Below, piece after piece: positions 9,596-19,692 of a stretch of DNA of 64,000 nucleotides. The stretch comes from Methanothrix sp. (GTDB taxonomy: Archaea; Halobacteriota; Methanosarcinia; Methanotrichales; Methanotrichaceae). Numbering within the stretch: position 1 is the first letter of the stretch; every line of letters begins with the position of its first letter. The stretch spans positions 1 to 64,000 of the forward strand of contig NZ_JANIHG010000001.1 in assembly GCF_024518575.1 (NCBI RefSeq), read 5' to 3'. A program made the position numbers and the translations under genes. The notes beneath the pieces were generated by a model. It did no database searches. It was not told where the DNA came from and saw nothing but the letters and a program-made list of their open reading frames with translations.

Positions 9596-9625
9596 AACGG
9601 ATTTACTGTAGATGTCTTGGAGTAT

Positions 9626-11635
9626 TTAGAGCTTACCCTGATCCGCTCTCAGAACCCTCCTCACGCCGAGCAGCTCTATCATACTTCTGATATCTGTTGT
9701 CGGAAGGCTGCATGTGTATCCCCTGCAGACATATGCCGTGGCCTTTCCATCAAGAGGTTGGAGGCCAGAGGCCCATTCTGGAGATCGATCCCCGGCGACA
9801 ACAACCTTTCTTGGCACGTAGACGGCCCAGAGGGCGCGCAGCATGGCTTTTGTCCCATCCGCATCGCCCACGATTGCGATCTCATACGACGGGCCGAGCG
9901 CGAGGTCGAGAGCGATCAGGAGCCCGACCTGCGCGGGCAGGGAGTCCATGCTGATGTTCCTGAAGCTTTTAGAGGCGATCTCCTCCAGATCCGGCCTGCC
10001 GAGTATCTTCCCGAGCATGAGAAGGTCGATGGTGGCCATGGCATTGCCTGAGGGGATCGCGCCATCGCGAACTTCCTTCCGCCGCAGGATGTGATCACCC
10101 TGCTCTTCCATCGTGTAATAGAACCCTCCATCCGGATCGAGGAAGTGGGAGATCATCTCCTCGCCCAGAATCTCGGCTCTCTCAAGATACCTTCCGTCGA
10201 ACCCGGCCTGGTAAAGCTCCATCAGTCCGAATATGAGGAAGGCGTAATCATCCAGTATCGATACCCTGCTGCCCTTATGGGAGTGCAAGAGCATGCCGTC
10301 TCTGTGCATGCTCGAAAGCACAAAATCCGCTGCCCTGGATGCGATGCGCATCCATCTCTCCTCCCCCAGAACCTGAGCTCCTCTGGAGAATGCCGCGATC
10401 ATCAGTCCGTTCCAGTCCGCGAGCACCTTCTCATCCCTGAACGGTCTTGCTCTCAGCGATCTGGCCTCCAGAAGTCTTCTTCTTATCGGCTCGACTGAGC
10501 GCTTGAACTCGCCCAATTCGCCCTCCAGCGAGATCCTGAGCACGCTCCTCCCGTTGCTCCCGCCCGCGGGCTCAAGTATGTACGCGTCGAGCGCCTTCTT
10601 CAGATCGTCGCCAAGTGCATCCCGAAGCTGATCCATCGTCCAGAGATAGTATCCGCCTTCGATTCCATCGCTCTCCGCGTCAAGCGCTGAGCAGAACGCG
10701 CCCTCCGGAGATATCAGCTCCTCAGCTACAAATCCGAGTATCTCATCTGCCACAATCGCGTAATCCCTATTTCCCGTGGCCTGGAGCGCCTCCAGGTATG
10801 CCAACGACATCAGCGCCTGGTCATAGAGCATCTTCTCGAAGTGCGGCACGCCCCAGCTCGAATCCGTTGAGTACCTGTGGAAACCATATCCGAGCTGGTC
10901 GTATATGCCGCCACATCGCATCTCCCTGAGCGTCAGCTCCACCATCTCCAGCGCTTTAACCTCCCCTGTTCTGTGCCAGTACCTGAGCAGGAACAGCAGA
11001 TTCTGTGCGAGTGGGAACTTCGGGGCTCTCCCAAACCCTCCGCTGGCCCAGTCGAAGATCCCTGAAAGCTCGAGGTACGCCCTGCTGAGAGTGCTCTCAT
11101 CTGCGTTCGACTCCTGAGGATGCGCATCAGCCTTCCGCATGGCGTTCAGCACTTTCGATCCGAGGGCTGTGAGTTCGGATCTCCGGTTCTTCCAGAGATC
11201 TTCCACCAGCGGTATGAGCTCCCTCAGCCCCATCATCCCGAGCCGCCCCTCTTTCGGGATGTATGTGGCTGCGAAGAAAGGGACGCCATCAGGAGACATT
11301 ATGATCGTCAGAGGCCATCCGCCCCTGCCGGTCATGATCTGGCAGGCCTCCATGTAGATCGCGTCGATGTCCGGCCTCTCCTCCCTGTCCACCTTCACGC
11401 ACACAAAAGCCCTGTTCAGCATCTCAGCGATCTCTTTGTCCTCAAAGGACTCCCTCGCCATCACGTGGCACCAGTGGCAGGTGGAGTATCCTATCGATAG
11501 AAATATCGGCCTGTCCTCCGCCCTCGCACGCTCGAACGCCTCAGGCGACCAGGGGTACCAGTCGACTGGGTTGTATGCATGCTGCCGGAGATACGGGCTC
11601 GACTCTCCAGCGAGACGGTTGGGTTTGCGGTCCAT
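9626..11635 (-). CDS. YyaL/DUF255 thioredoxin-domain protein
   Basis: 669 residues, the usual length of the YyaL/SPATA20 family. The N-terminal thioredoxin-like domain has the signature NPVDWYPW, then STCHWCHVM with its two cysteines, and [15 protein letters not shown]. The C-terminal two thirds (from about residue 190) are an (alpha/alpha)6 barrel resembling six-hairpin glycosidases or N-acylglucosamine epimerases, with YDQALM and [13 protein letters not shown]. Cytoplasmic, no signal peptide. The biochemical role is not established. ATG at 11635. Monocistronic, with its own hairpin downstream. Confidence 0.85.
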   Translation of the reverse strand: MDRKPNRLAGESSPYLRQHAYNPVDWYPWSPEAFERARAEDRPIFLSIGYSTCHWCHVMARESFEDKEIAEMLNRAFVCVKVDREERPDIDAIYMEACQIMTGRGGWPLTIIMSPDGVPFFAATYIPKEGRLGMMGLRELIPLVEDLWKNRRSELTALGSKVLNAMRKADAHPQESNADESTLSRAYLELSGIFDWASGGFGRAPKFPLAQNLLFLLRYWHRTGEVKALEMVELTLREMRCGGIYDQLGYGFHRYSTDSSWGVPHFEKMLYDQALMSLAYLEALQATGNRDYAIVADEILGFVAEELISPEGAFCSALDAESDGIEGGYYLWTMDQLRDALGDDLKKALDAYILEPAGGSNGRSVLRISLEGELGEFKRSVEPIRRRLLEARSLRARPFRDEKVLADWNGLMIAAFSRGAQVLGEERWMRIASRAADFVLSSMHRDGMLLHSHKGSRVSILDDYAFLIFGLMELYQAGFDGRYLERAEILGEEMISHFLDPDGGFYYTMEEQGDHILRRKEVRDGAIPSGNAMATIDLLMLGKILGRPDLEEIASKSFRNISMDSLPAQVGLLIALDLALGPSYEIAIVGDADGTKAMLRALWAVYVPRKVVVAGDRSPEWASGLQPLDGKATAYVCRGYTCSLPTTDIRSMIELLGVRRVLRADQGKL

Positions 11636-11842
11636 ATGAGGTTTAAGGTGGCCTCCAGGTAAATTGTTTTCTCTGTTGTATCCGTCCGATCAATCGTGCT
11701 CGCCATTGCCATGCTCTGAGGCTCTTTTTCAGAAGATCTTCACCAGCGCTGGGGCTGAGGATAATCTACGCCGTCAAAACGCATCCGCCAAAAGTTTCCG
11801 ATAGTCATGTTTTTGTATCATTGTGCAATTAGACATAAAAAC

Positions 11843-12403
11843 ATGGAAGGTGATATAATATGCCCTGCCTGCGACTCCGCCACCGAGCACACTGTTTTGC
11901 ATGCGGGCAGGGATATCGTGGTGAGGTGCGAGGTGTGTGGCACTGTGCACTCGGTGAGATCTCCTCATTTTAGGATGACACCTCTGAAGGTTATCGTGAG
12001 CTCCGGGCCGAACTCGAGGGTGTACCGTGTGAGTGTTCCTTATAATGATATGCTCTCTGTTGGCTCTGAGATAGTGGTCGATGATGGGCGGAGCGATGTT
12101 GTCGTTGCTGAGATAACTGCGATCGAGACGGAGAGGAGGGTGAGCCACGCCCTTGCAAAAGATGTGAAATGTGTATGGGCGAGAGCCGTGGATGATGTTG
12201 TGGTCAAGATCGCTGTGTACAGAGCGGGCAGGACGAGGTCCTTCAGGATCATGACGAAGGGCGACGAGGTTTTCTCAGTCGGCGATGTGAGAGACGTCGA
12301 GGGCATCAGGTACAAAATAGTGAAGATCAAGGTGCGTGACGGGGGATTTCCGGAGAGTTCCGAGGCCAGAGATATCGTGCGGGTATGGGGGCGGCAGCTT
12401 TGA
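11843..12403 (+). CDS. HVO_0476-family archaeal zinc-finger protein
   Basis: 186 residues. An N-terminal zinc ribbon (CPAC at about residue 8 and CEVC at about 33) is followed by two beta-rich segments, one containing VGSEIVVDD and the other [20 protein letters not shown]. The arrangement matches the conserved archaeal HVO_0476 family of unknown function; a nucleic-acid or translation role is a guess. I prefer the ATG at 11843 over upstream starts because it sits directly before the zinc finger and follows a T/A-rich promoter-like stretch, suggesting a leaderless message. Its last 19 bases overlap pcm, so the two are cotranscribed. Confidence 0.7.
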   Translation: MEGDIICPACDSATEHTVLHAGRDIVVRCEVCGTVHSVRSPHFRMTPLKVIVSSGPNSRVYRVSVPYNDMLSVGSEIVVDDGRSDVVVAEITAIETERRVSHALAKDVKCVWARAVDDVVVKIAVYRAGRTRSFRIMTKGDEVFSVGDVRDVEGIRYKIVKIKVRDGGFPESSEARDIVRVWGRQL

Positions 12404-13032
12404 GGAAGGATAGGCTCATCGAGAGCCTCAGGAACTACGTGAGCGAGAGGGTTGTGGAGGCGGTGTCGAGGGTGCCCAGGGAGCTCTTCGTTCCTGAGGA
12501 GCTCAGAGCCATGGCGTATGAGGACCGCCCTCTCCCCATAGGCTACGGCCAGACTATATCCGCGCCGCACATGGTGGCGATAATGTGTGATCTGCTGGAT
12601 CTGCATGAGGGCATGAAGGTCCTCGAGGTCGGAGGCGGCTGCGGGTACCATGCGGCTGTGATGGCGGAGCTGGTCGGACCCTCGGGCCAGGTCTACTCGG
12701 TGGAGCGCATACCAGAGCTGGTCGAGATGGCGCGACGGAATCTGGAGAGTGCGGGTTACAGAAACGTGAGCATGATCCTCGGAGATGGAACTCTGGGATA
12801 CAAGGAGCAGGCGCCATACGACAGGATAAGCGTCGCAGCATCAGCGCCTGATATACCTGAGCCGCTGAAGGAGCAGCTCAGGCCAGGCGGGAGAATGGTC
12901 ATCCCCGTCGGCTCATACTCGCAGGACCTTCTGGTCGTGACAAAGAATCATGAGATCAGGGTAGAGCGGGCCATGGGCGTCATATTCGTACCTCTCATAG
13001 GGGAGTACGGCTTCAAGGACGCTTTCTGGTAG
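12385..13032 (+). CDS. pcm: Protein-L-isoaspartate O-methyltransferase
   Basis: 215 residues, Rossmann-fold SAM-dependent enzyme that methylates L-isoaspartyl residues for repair of aged proteins. Visible motifs are [10 protein letters not shown], the substrate-loop signature [11 protein letters not shown], the SAM-binding motif [15 protein letters not shown] at about residues 75-88, [11 protein letters not shown] and the C-terminal [11 protein letters not shown]. It starts inside the upstream zinc-protein gene, implying translational coupling. Confidence 0.93.
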   Translation: MGAAALRKDRLIESLRNYVSERVVEAVSRVPRELFVPEELRAMAYEDRPLPIGYGQTISAPHMVAIMCDLLDLHEGMKVLEVGGGCGYHAAVMAELVGPSGQVYSVERIPELVEMARRNLESAGYRNVSMILGDGTLGYKEQAPYDRISVAASAPDIPEPLKEQLRPGGRMVIPVGSYSQDLLVVTKNHEIRVERAMGVIFVPLIGEYGFKDAFW

Positions 13033-13236
13033 GATGCACATCCCGTTCTGAGCTCTGAAGAGCATCTTTTCCTGGGCTTCTCATCACATGCTGACCTCCC
13101 AGAGTCTAAAAATGGCAGTATGCAAGCCATATCTCTCATGGCCTTCCCCGATCCCAGAGGGCCGAAGCTGGTGCGGTCGACGGCTGATGCAGTCTTGAGG
13201 TGATCCTGATTTATCAGGTTCAGAACACCATTCATA

Positions 13237-14142
13237 CTACCCGGAGTATCCTTGGATCGCAGCCGGAATCGTATTCGTCTCTGCTGATGTAGAGGGAGGC
13301 GAATACGAGACAGGGACCGGCTGCCCTGTCGGAATACCCACGATCGTCGGTGCTGCGGATACCGTCCCGAGCCAGACCTTGGCTGATACCTGGCTGAATG
13401 TGTACCCGGGAGCAACTGCGGTTATCACATAGTACCCTGATGGCAGATCCATACCGTAGTAGCCGAGCATATCAGTGTTTATGGCGAAGCTCCCGCCCTC
13501 ACCACCTGAGATTATGACCCTCGCCCAGGGGATGCCGGCCCCGTTCTGGTCGACCACACGCCCGACCAGGCTGTAGGTTGTCGGGTACCTCCCAGGGTCG
13601 ACGAGCACCGAGACGTTGTTTGTGAGAAGCCCGCCCACCCTCATGACGTAGAGATGGGATACGAGAAGATCGGCATGAGCTCCTGTCATCCTGTACCATC
13701 CCGGCATCATGAGACCGGTTGAGTAAACCATCCTGCCGTTATCGTAAAGCAGGAGGTTGCCTGGAACTGATGTGTAAACCCACAGTATGATCGGGTCTCC
13801 GAGAATCACAGAAGCTCGGGTTGTGAGAATGCTGCCCTGCTGTACGTACAGTATGTTCGGCAGCCTCAGCTCGTCCTTTATGGTCAGCCCCTCTGCAAGG
13901 GGATCCATCCTCTCGATAACCATCTGCTTTGAATCAAAGGGAGCATACGGGTCCCATTCAGGTCGCTCCACAGCAAATGGGTTCAGGTAATCGGGCTCAA
14001 CAGTCGTGACGGCCTGCTGCTGCGTGCTCCATGGCGTCAGCCAGTCTGGCTGCCTCGTTCCGGCAGCCCCGAAAGCATGGCAGGAGCCCGCGATGAGATT
14101 GAGCAGAACCGCAAACATAAAGATGTGCTTTGCATGATCCAT
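13237..14142 (-). CDS. Secreted protein with carboxypeptidase-regulatory-like domain
   Basis: 301 residues from ATG 14142, which follows a GGGGG ribosome binding site and gives a clean signal peptide (charged MDHAKH, hydrophobic core, cleavage near SCHAFG). The mature part holds a beta-sandwich of unknown type at about 75-180 and, at about 190-260, a carboxypeptidase-regulatory-like/CNA-B-type domain (SLVGRVVDQNGAGIPWARVIISG...DLPSGYYVIT). The C-terminus is Pro/Ser/Thr-rich. No anchor is seen. It lies between pcm (convergent) and another secreted protein on the same strand, suggesting an envelope-related pair. Confidence 0.65.
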   Translation of the reverse strand: MDHAKHIFMFAVLLNLIAGSCHAFGAAGTRQPDWLTPWSTQQQAVTTVEPDYLNPFAVERPEWDPYAPFDSKQMVIERMDPLAEGLTIKDELRLPNILYVQQGSILTTRASVILGDPIILWVYTSVPGNLLLYDNGRMVYSTGLMMPGWYRMTGAHADLLVSHLYVMRVGGLLTNNVSVLVDPGRYPTTYSLVGRVVDQNGAGIPWARVIISGGEGGSFAINTDMLGYYGMDLPSGYYVITAVAPGYTFSQVSAKVWLGTVSAAPTIVGIPTGQPVPVSYSPPSTSAETNTIPAAIQGYSG

Positions 14143-14295
14143 ACTGAGTCCCCCGCAGAGTATGGAATGCTGGGAGATAAATATTGCGTGATGCCATGGA
14201 TCGTTAAAGAGAGCATGCAGCACTGCATTCAGCGAACTGCCACAGATGCCTGGTGGCATATTGGCACAGGGATCACCCTGCAGATCTGCTTTCGC

Positions 14296-15645
14296 TCAGC
14301 AATCGAAATCATGGGGGCCGCATGTTATGGGCGGCTCTGATCTGCAGTCGAATTCATGGCATTTGGATGTGCCTCTCCCGGGCCAGACGTAGATGTATAT
14401 GTAGTTAGACCAGTCGGTTGTGCAGTAGGCCAGTATGTGCCATCCGATCTCCTCGCCATAGAACCATGTCGGGAACCAGCCGGCACTCTTGTAGCCGAAG
14501 CACTTCACACTTGGCGAGCAGTAGTATCCCCTGGGGAAGCTGCCACATGGTGCCCATTCATACGACCAGTATTTTCCGGGACGCCTGATGTGCGACCACA
14601 GCGGGAGCCACTCGCCCTGGACAACACCTGCCGCTGTGACTAGCTTGTTCGGCCATATCTGTATGTAATATGCGTTGCAACCGCACCTCTCCTCCGGGCA
14701 TCTGCAGGATGCCACTCTGGGGAAGACGGGATTGAGGTCCGCATAACATCCATCTCCTGAGCATCCTGGATAGATCTTGCTCGAGTCCGGGAGGATCAGC
14801 TGCTCTGTGTTCACATCAGGAGGCGTCGGTGCGCCCTGAATGCTGGATTCAGAGCCCTGGTGGAATGACTGGATTACATTTGAGTTCTGGACGTTGGAGA
14901 CCGACTGTACTATGTTTGTGTTCGACTGTATCACAGAGGACGGCCAGACGTAGATGTAGACGTAGTTCGACCAGCCGTTGCAGTAGTAGCTGAGGATGTG
15001 CCAGCCGGGAGAGTCTCCGTAGAACCAGCCGCGCTTGAACCCGGGCCACGACCAGCCCCACCAGCGGACCTTTGGTTTTGAGCTTGACGGGTACCATTCA
15101 TACGTGTACAGGTTCCCCGCGGAGGCTATCTGCGCCCAGAGTGGCAGGTATCCGCCAAGCTGGCAGCCGCCCACGGTTTTGAGCCCAGAGGACGTCTGCA
15201 CGTAAAGCCTGTTTCTGGATGTCAATGAGCCTGGCCAGCGCCAGACACCACTCGGGTCGAATGAAAGACCTGCAGGAGGTGTGGCTGAGCTGAAGTCGAG
15301 GCTGCCGTCAGGCTGGAAGCTCTCTGCGCTCGGCTCCTGCAGCTTCAGATCTGTCGGGGTCATCTGCTCTGCGTAGGGCCCCTGCACCTCAGGGGCAGCT
15401 GAAAATCCGCCCAGGATGTTCTCAAGGCTGCTCCACGGCTGCTGGTCTGGCAGCTGCGAGTTTGTTGATTGTGGTTGAGATCCAGGATACTGCGTGCTCT
15501 GCGGGTATCCCTGCCCGCCCATCGCTGGTGGGCTGTCGAGAGGCGTAAAATCTGAATAGCCCTGAACACCACCATCGCCTATCGCACCGAATGCGGCATT
15601 GATGAAGGCAAACACGATAAGGATAAAGGCATAGAGCTTCAACAT
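14296..15645 (-). CDS. Secreted Trp/Tyr-rich protein with a duplicated ~95-residue domain
   Basis: 449 residues from ATG 15645, with a signal peptide (MLKLYAFILIVFAFINAAFG). I do not recognise the family. After a Gln/Pro/Ser-rich linker come two copies of one domain, about residues 145-240 and 325-425. Each starts with Y(V/I)Q, has LPLW then YEW, then WF(P/Y)..WFYG(D/E)..GWHIL, and ends SN-Y-YIYVWP. The second copy is richer in Cys and is followed by a C-terminal tail with four more Cys. A TATA box (AAATATATATAG on this strand, near 15700) and GGTCGGGGTC site precede the start. Extracellular carbohydrate or sheath binding is a guess from the aromatic content. Confidence 0.65.
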   Translation of the reverse strand: MLKLYAFILIVFAFINAAFGAIGDGGVQGYSDFTPLDSPPAMGGQGYPQSTQYPGSQPQSTNSQLPDQQPWSSLENILGGFSAAPEVQGPYAEQMTPTDLKLQEPSAESFQPDGSLDFSSATPPAGLSFDPSGVWRWPGSLTSRNRLYVQTSSGLKTVGGCQLGGYLPLWAQIASAGNLYTYEWYPSSSKPKVRWWGWSWPGFKRGWFYGDSPGWHILSYYCNGWSNYVYIYVWPSSVIQSNTNIVQSVSNVQNSNVIQSFHQGSESSIQGAPTPPDVNTEQLILPDSSKIYPGCSGDGCYADLNPVFPRVASCRCPEERCGCNAYYIQIWPNKLVTAAGVVQGEWLPLWSHIRRPGKYWSYEWAPCGSFPRGYYCSPSVKCFGYKSAGWFPTWFYGEEIGWHILAYCTTDWSNYIYIYVWPGRGTSKCHEFDCRSEPPITCGPHDFDC

Positions 15646-15839
15646 GACCCCGACCTTACATGCTACTCCGAAAAAGTATGAGCACTTCATCTATATATAT
15701 TTTGGGAGGGATCAGCTCTGTTTTCCTGAATCTCTGACGCATCCGCTCACCTCTTCCACGAATAGAAACCAAAAGAGTGCAGAAGCTGAAAGAGCACTGC
15801 TCAGGAGAAGATCCGGCAGCATTGATGGTTTTATAAAAG

Positions 15840-15937
15840 CGCCGAGGGTGAGATTCGAACTCACGAGACTCTTTCGAGTCACCAGCTCTCCAGGAGGTTC
15901 ACTCCAGGCTGGCGCCCTACCACTAGACGACCTCGGC
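15840..15937 (-). tRNA. tRNA-Ser (GGA) with a 14-base intron
   Basis: The minus strand folds as a class II tRNA: acceptor GCCGAGG/CCTCGGC, D arm, anticodon stem CCAGC/GCTGG, long variable arm GACTC-GAAA-GAGTC and T arm GTGAG-TTCGAAT-CTCAC, discriminator G. The anticodon loop is 21 bases; removing 14 bases (about 15888-15901) after position 37 gives CTGGAGA with anticodon GGA, so it reads UCC/UCU. The intron ends in a copy of CTGGAG, so the splice position could shift by six. It lies directly after cbf5. No CCA is encoded. Confidence 0.92.
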
Positions 15938-15943
15938 ACATCC

Positions 15944-16957
15944 TTACTGCTTCCAGCGTCTTGGGTAAACACCGGGATCCATTATCACCCTTTCGGTCGA
16001 TGCGATTATGCCGGTCTTTGCGTGCATCATCTCATCGCTCGAGAGCTTTGCCCTGCCGATCGCAACAGCCTCTCCCTTGAGGGTGCAGATAACAACGAAA
16101 TCGCCCCTGTTTATATCTGTTTCCAGGCTCAACAGACCCGGAGCTGCCAGGGGTGCTCCGTGGCAGATCGCATCAACAGCATTATCAGATATGACAAGCC
16201 AGGGGAGGTGGCGCAGGGCCCTCTCGACCGGCATGATCACCCTCCTGAGCGCGCTCTCATCCCCGCTCTCGCGCCAGGTCTCGTATGCATCCTTGAGCTT
16301 GTGCAGCGTGACGAGCGTCTCATCCTCCGCGAACGGCCCTGCCTTTGTCCTTCGCAGCTCCTCCATGTTCGCGCCGCATCCGAGAGCGAGCCCCATGTCG
16401 TAGCATAGCTTTCTGATGTACGTCCCGGCCTCGCACCCGACCCTCATCAGCACCCTCTGGCCCTCTATCTCCAGGACCTCGATGTAGTATATCTTCCTGG
16501 TTCGCAGATTTCTGGCGACGCTCGACTTCAGCGGAGGCCTCTGGTATATCTCACCCGCGAACTCCTCACACACCTGCAATATCCTCTTACGGGGGACCTG
16601 CTCATGTGTCCTCATCAGACAGACGTACTCCTTGCCGGCAGTGAGCAGAAACTCCACAACACGCGTCGCATCGCCGGTGAGCACCGGAAGTATCCCCGTC
16701 ACCCTGGGATCCAGAGTGCCGCTGTGCCCCGCCTTCTCTATCCCCAATATCCTCTTGACCCAGGCGACGACCTCGTGGCTTGTCGGCCCAGATGGCTTGT
16801 CGAGATTTATCGCGCCGAGTCTGAGATGCTGCTGCAGCGGTCTCTTCTCAGGAAAACAGCCGTAGGATGGGTCTGTTGAACCCTCACGCCTCACCATCTT
16901 CTCCCTGACGCGCTCAGCAGGGAGCTGGGCTCTGGGGATATCTGATCGTGGCATCAT
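15944..16957 (-). CDS. cbf5: tRNA/rRNA pseudouridine synthase Cbf5
   Basis: 337 residues, the archaeal dyskerin homologue that acts with Nop10, Gar1 and L7Ae in H/ACA RNPs. The catalytic domain has INLDKPSGPTSHEV and the active-site motif GHSGTLDPRVTG with the catalytic Asp, then RPPLKSSVARNLR. The C-terminal PUA domain runs from about residue 250 (LVISDNAVDAICHGAPL...GDFVVI). The ATG at 16957 or 16954 is used, overlapping the end of cmk. Last protein of the spc-type block. Confidence 0.93.
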   Translation of the reverse strand: MMPRSDIPRAQLPAERVREKMVRREGSTDPSYGCFPEKRPLQQHLRLGAINLDKPSGPTSHEVVAWVKRILGIEKAGHSGTLDPRVTGILPVLTGDATRVVEFLLTAGKEYVCLMRTHEQVPRKRILQVCEEFAGEIYQRPPLKSSVARNLRTRKIYYIEVLEIEGQRVLMRVGCEAGTYIRKLCYDMGLALGCGANMEELRRTKAGPFAEDETLVTLHKLKDAYETWRESGDESALRRVIMPVERALRHLPWLVISDNAVDAICHGAPLAAPGLLSLETDINRGDFVVICTLKGEAVAIGRAKLSSDEMMHAKTGIIASTERVIMDPGVYPRRWKQ

Positions 16958-16961
16958 GATC

Positions 16962-17480
16962 TCATCTAAGCGCCCTGACAGCTGCAAGTGCAATCGATAG
17001 AGTGCCCTTCTCGTCCCATCTGCCCGTGTCGATTATGAGATCGTATATGCTCAGATCGTTGACGTCTATGTTGTAGTACATCTTGTACCTTCTCGCCTCG
17101 CACTCCTCCCGCGCCCTGGCCTCCGAGAGGGCCTCATCAAGAGACTTGTTCTCCCTCTTTGCTATCCTGCTGGCCCTCACGCTCAGCGAGGTCTTGAGCA
17201 TGATCTTCAGATCTGCATCGAGCATGTGCCCCGCAAGCCTGCCCTCGAAGATACCGCTGCCGTTCTTCGCCAGGCTCCGCTGCGCGTCATCGATCATGTA
17301 ATCGATCTCAGGCCCCTGCTCTGCAAGCCTCCCGAGCTCTTTGAGAGACAGACCACGCTCTGCCGCAATCTTCCTGAATAGATCCCCTGAGTTGACCCAC
17401 CTAAGGCCGAGCGCCTCTGAGAGGCCTCTTGCAAGCGTGCTTGTCCCGGATCCTGGTGGTCCGCTGATTGTTATGATCAT
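16962..17480 (-). CDS. cmk: Cytidylate kinase
   Basis: 172 residues from ATG 17480; the P-loop GPPGSGTSTLA occupies residues 7-17. The archaeal-type short cytidylate kinase phosphorylates CMP/dCMP. Further motifs are VNSGDLFRK and the Arg-rich lid region. It overlaps the EMC3-like gene by four bases. In many euryarchaea rpl34e and rpl14e lie between cmk and cbf5; they are absent here. Confidence 0.9.
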   Translation of the reverse strand: MIITISGPPGSGTSTLARGLSEALGLRWVNSGDLFRKIAAERGLSLKELGRLAEQGPEIDYMIDDAQRSLAKNGSGIFEGRLAGHMLDADLKIMLKTSLSVRASRIAKRENKSLDEALSEARAREECEARRYKMYYNIDVNDLSIYDLIIDTGRWDEKGTLSIALAAVRALR

Positions 17481-18082
17481 TCCATACCGCCGATGTCGAG
17501 CGCCTTTCTTATTACCTGCGATATCGGGATCGAGCAGATGAAGTACCAGTAGAACCAGTAGAGCACAGGCCCCCAGACGATGTGGTTGATGTTCTGCTCC
17601 CCCCAGAACGGGAAGACCATGGTGATGCTGTGCTGATCTATGTACAGATATGCCCACATGAAGAGCGGCACAGAGACGATTCCGATGTAGGCCATCGGCT
17701 TGAGCTGCATCTTCATCATCTTCCCCTGGTCGCCCATCATCTCGAGCTGTTTGTTCTGGAGCTGCTGGACCCGGGCCTGATCCCCTGCGAGCTGGGCGGC
17801 CCTGAGCTCAGCCTGGAACTCCCGCATCCTCATCTGCTGCTCCCTCAGGAAATCCCAGTCCATCGTGTATTTCTGTATCAGGCTGGCATACAGGCCTGTT
17901 ATTGCAGCGAGCACGAAGAGCACCATATGGAACGGCAGTATCTCTGGAAGCCATCCTATGACCAGCTCCATGGCCATGCCTATGGCAACCCTGAACTCAT
18001 GGCTCACCATTATCCCGATGGTGAGCGCCGCGCCAACGCTCAGTGCAAGGGTATCTATGGACTCTAAGATCCTGGACCTCAT
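17477..18082 (-). CDS. EMC3/TMCO1/YidC-like membrane insertase (DUF106)
   Basis: 201 residues with three hydrophobic segments (about 12-30, 48-68 and 130-190 containing two), separated by a basic coiled coil (residues 70-125, Met/Gln-rich). This is the archaeal DUF106 arrangement, a member of the Oxa1/YidC/EMC3 superfamily of membrane protein insertases. It directly follows secY with an ATGA overlap, consistent with a role alongside the translocon. In many archaea adk lies between them; not here. Confidence 0.85.
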   Translation of the reverse strand: MRSRILESIDTLALSVGAALTIGIMVSHEFRVAIGMAMELVIGWLPEILPFHMVLFVLAAITGLYASLIQKYTMDWDFLREQQMRMREFQAELRAAQLAGDQARVQQLQNKQLEMMGDQGKMMKMQLKPMAYIGIVSVPLFMWAYLYIDQHSITMVFPFWGEQNINHIVWGPVLYWFYWYFICSIPISQVIRKALDIGGME

Positions 18083-19692
18083 GCGCTCTCTCCGAATATC
18101 CTCTGCATCATCGGGTACATCTCCTGGATCTGCTCGCTGGCGATCTGCTCATAGAGCCTGTACATTATCGAGACCGCGAGCAGCAAACCGGTACCTCCGG
18201 CGCCTCCGAGCGTTCCCAGGAGGCTCGCTATCACGGTGAGCAGCCCGATTATCGCTCCGCCTATGACCGTCACCTTTGGGATGTACCGCTCCATGAGACG
18301 CTCTATGCTGGCCGGGCTTCTCCTGTAGCCCGGTATCTGAAGGCCTGACGCGTGAATCTTTGCAGCTATGCTCTTAGCGCCCATTCCGGTCGTCTCGATC
18401 CAGAATATGGCGAATATTATGCCGCCTATGATCAGGAAGGCGGTATCGGTGAGCAGGTGCAGCCAGATCTGCCATCCGGCTATCGGGTTTATCCCGAGCT
18501 CCACCAGGCCAGGCGTGGACTGGGATACCATGCTCGGGATCCAGTCGCTCGGCCCGTGGATGGGAGAGAGGTAGTACATCAGCCCTGATACAGGCTGTGG
18601 CGATGTCGCGCTTATGGGAGCCCCTGTGGCAGCATCGAACTTCGCCGACGAGAGGAACGTACCGAGCCAGCTCTGGTACCCGGTGTAGACGATCCTGACG
18701 CCCTCTGCAGTCGTTTCAGCTGTTATCACCGTGCCGAGCTTTGCGGTGAGCAGCGCACCGACCATCTCGATGTTGGCCTGCAGAGCCCTCACAAGGATCA
18801 TCGGCAGAACACTGGCATATACCAGTTTCACGGGGAAGCGACCCCTGGCGCCCCTCACCCTGCTGTGCGCCAGAGGGATCTCGATCCTGGTGCTCTCGAC
18901 GAAGACGACCAGAAGTATTATTCCCACCGTGGATATGAGCGCCAGGAGCCCGCCGGTGACGAATATGAACTTAAGCCCTTCTGATGTGAAGATCTCATCC
19001 AGACCTATCAGCCCGAGCCGGATTATAGATACCCACTTCGGGATTATCCCTATGGGGAGACCGCCGTCTCCAGTTGCCCAGTTGAACAAACCTGTGACGA
19101 GCTGCTGGCTCACGCCCGCAACTATGAAGAGACCGACGCCTGAGCCGATCCCCCACTTGGACACGACCTCATCCATGTAGAGTATCAGGACACCGCCCAG
19201 GCATACCTGGAGGAGTATGATCAGCGAGATTATGGATAATGAGACTCCAAGCGTCGTGGCGAGCGTCTGGTCTGGGAGCAGGTACCCTCCGGTGATCTGC
19301 GGGAGCGCCTCGACGACGATCATCACAAACACAAGGGCCTTCTGGGTTCCCTGAAATATCGCCTGATCCCGGGGATCCCTGAGATTCAGCTTTATTAGCT
19401 CCGCGCCGACGAGGAGCTGCAGCACGATAGATGCTGTGACTATCGGGCCTATTCCCAGGAGCATCAGCGAACCGAAGGAGCCAGCGAAGAACGCCCTGTA
19501 GTAGCCGAAAAGATCGATGGAGTGCTTGGAAAGCCCGAATAACGGGATGTTGGAGAGCACGAAGTACAGGAGGAGTATGCCGACCGTCCACCCCAGCTTT
19601 CTCTTGAAGTGGACGTGGCCAGCAGGCCTCTCCACGGCAGGGAGCCTCTTGACGAACGGCTCTATCGCGTAGAAGAAACTTTGCTGGTTCAT
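18079..19692 (-). CDS. secY: Protein translocase subunit SecY
   Basis: 537 residues with about ten transmembrane helices, the channel subunit of the Sec61/SecY translocon. Visible are the N-terminal plug region (IPLFGLS), the SIVLQLL segment and the cytosolic loop LAHSRVRGARGRFPVKLVYASVLP between helices 6 and 7. An insertion between helices 7 and 8 contains the extended loop with Ser/Pro-rich sequence, as seen in other archaea. The start ATG overlaps the stop of rpl15. Confidence 0.95.
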   Translation of the reverse strand: MNQQSFFYAIEPFVKRLPAVERPAGHVHFKRKLGWTVGILLLYFVLSNIPLFGLSKHSIDLFGYYRAFFAGSFGSLMLLGIGPIVTASIVLQLLVGAELIKLNLRDPRDQAIFQGTQKALVFVMIVVEALPQITGGYLLPDQTLATTLGVSLSIISLIILLQVCLGGVLILYMDEVVSKWGIGSGVGLFIVAGVSQQLVTGLFNWATGDGGLPIGIIPKWVSIIRLGLIGLDEIFTSEGLKFIFVTGGLLALISTVGIILLVVFVESTRIEIPLAHSRVRGARGRFPVKLVYASVLPMILVRALQANIEMVGALLTAKLGTVITAETTAEGVRIVYTGYQSWLGTFLSSAKFDAATGAPISATSPQPVSGLMYYLSPIHGPSDWIPSMVSQSTPGLVELGINPIAGWQIWLHLLTDTAFLIIGGIIFAIFWIETTGMGAKSIAAKIHASGLQIPGYRRSPASIERLMERYIPKVTVIGGAIIGLLTVIASLLGTLGGAGGTGLLLAVSIMYRLYEQIASEQIQEMYPMMQRIFGESA

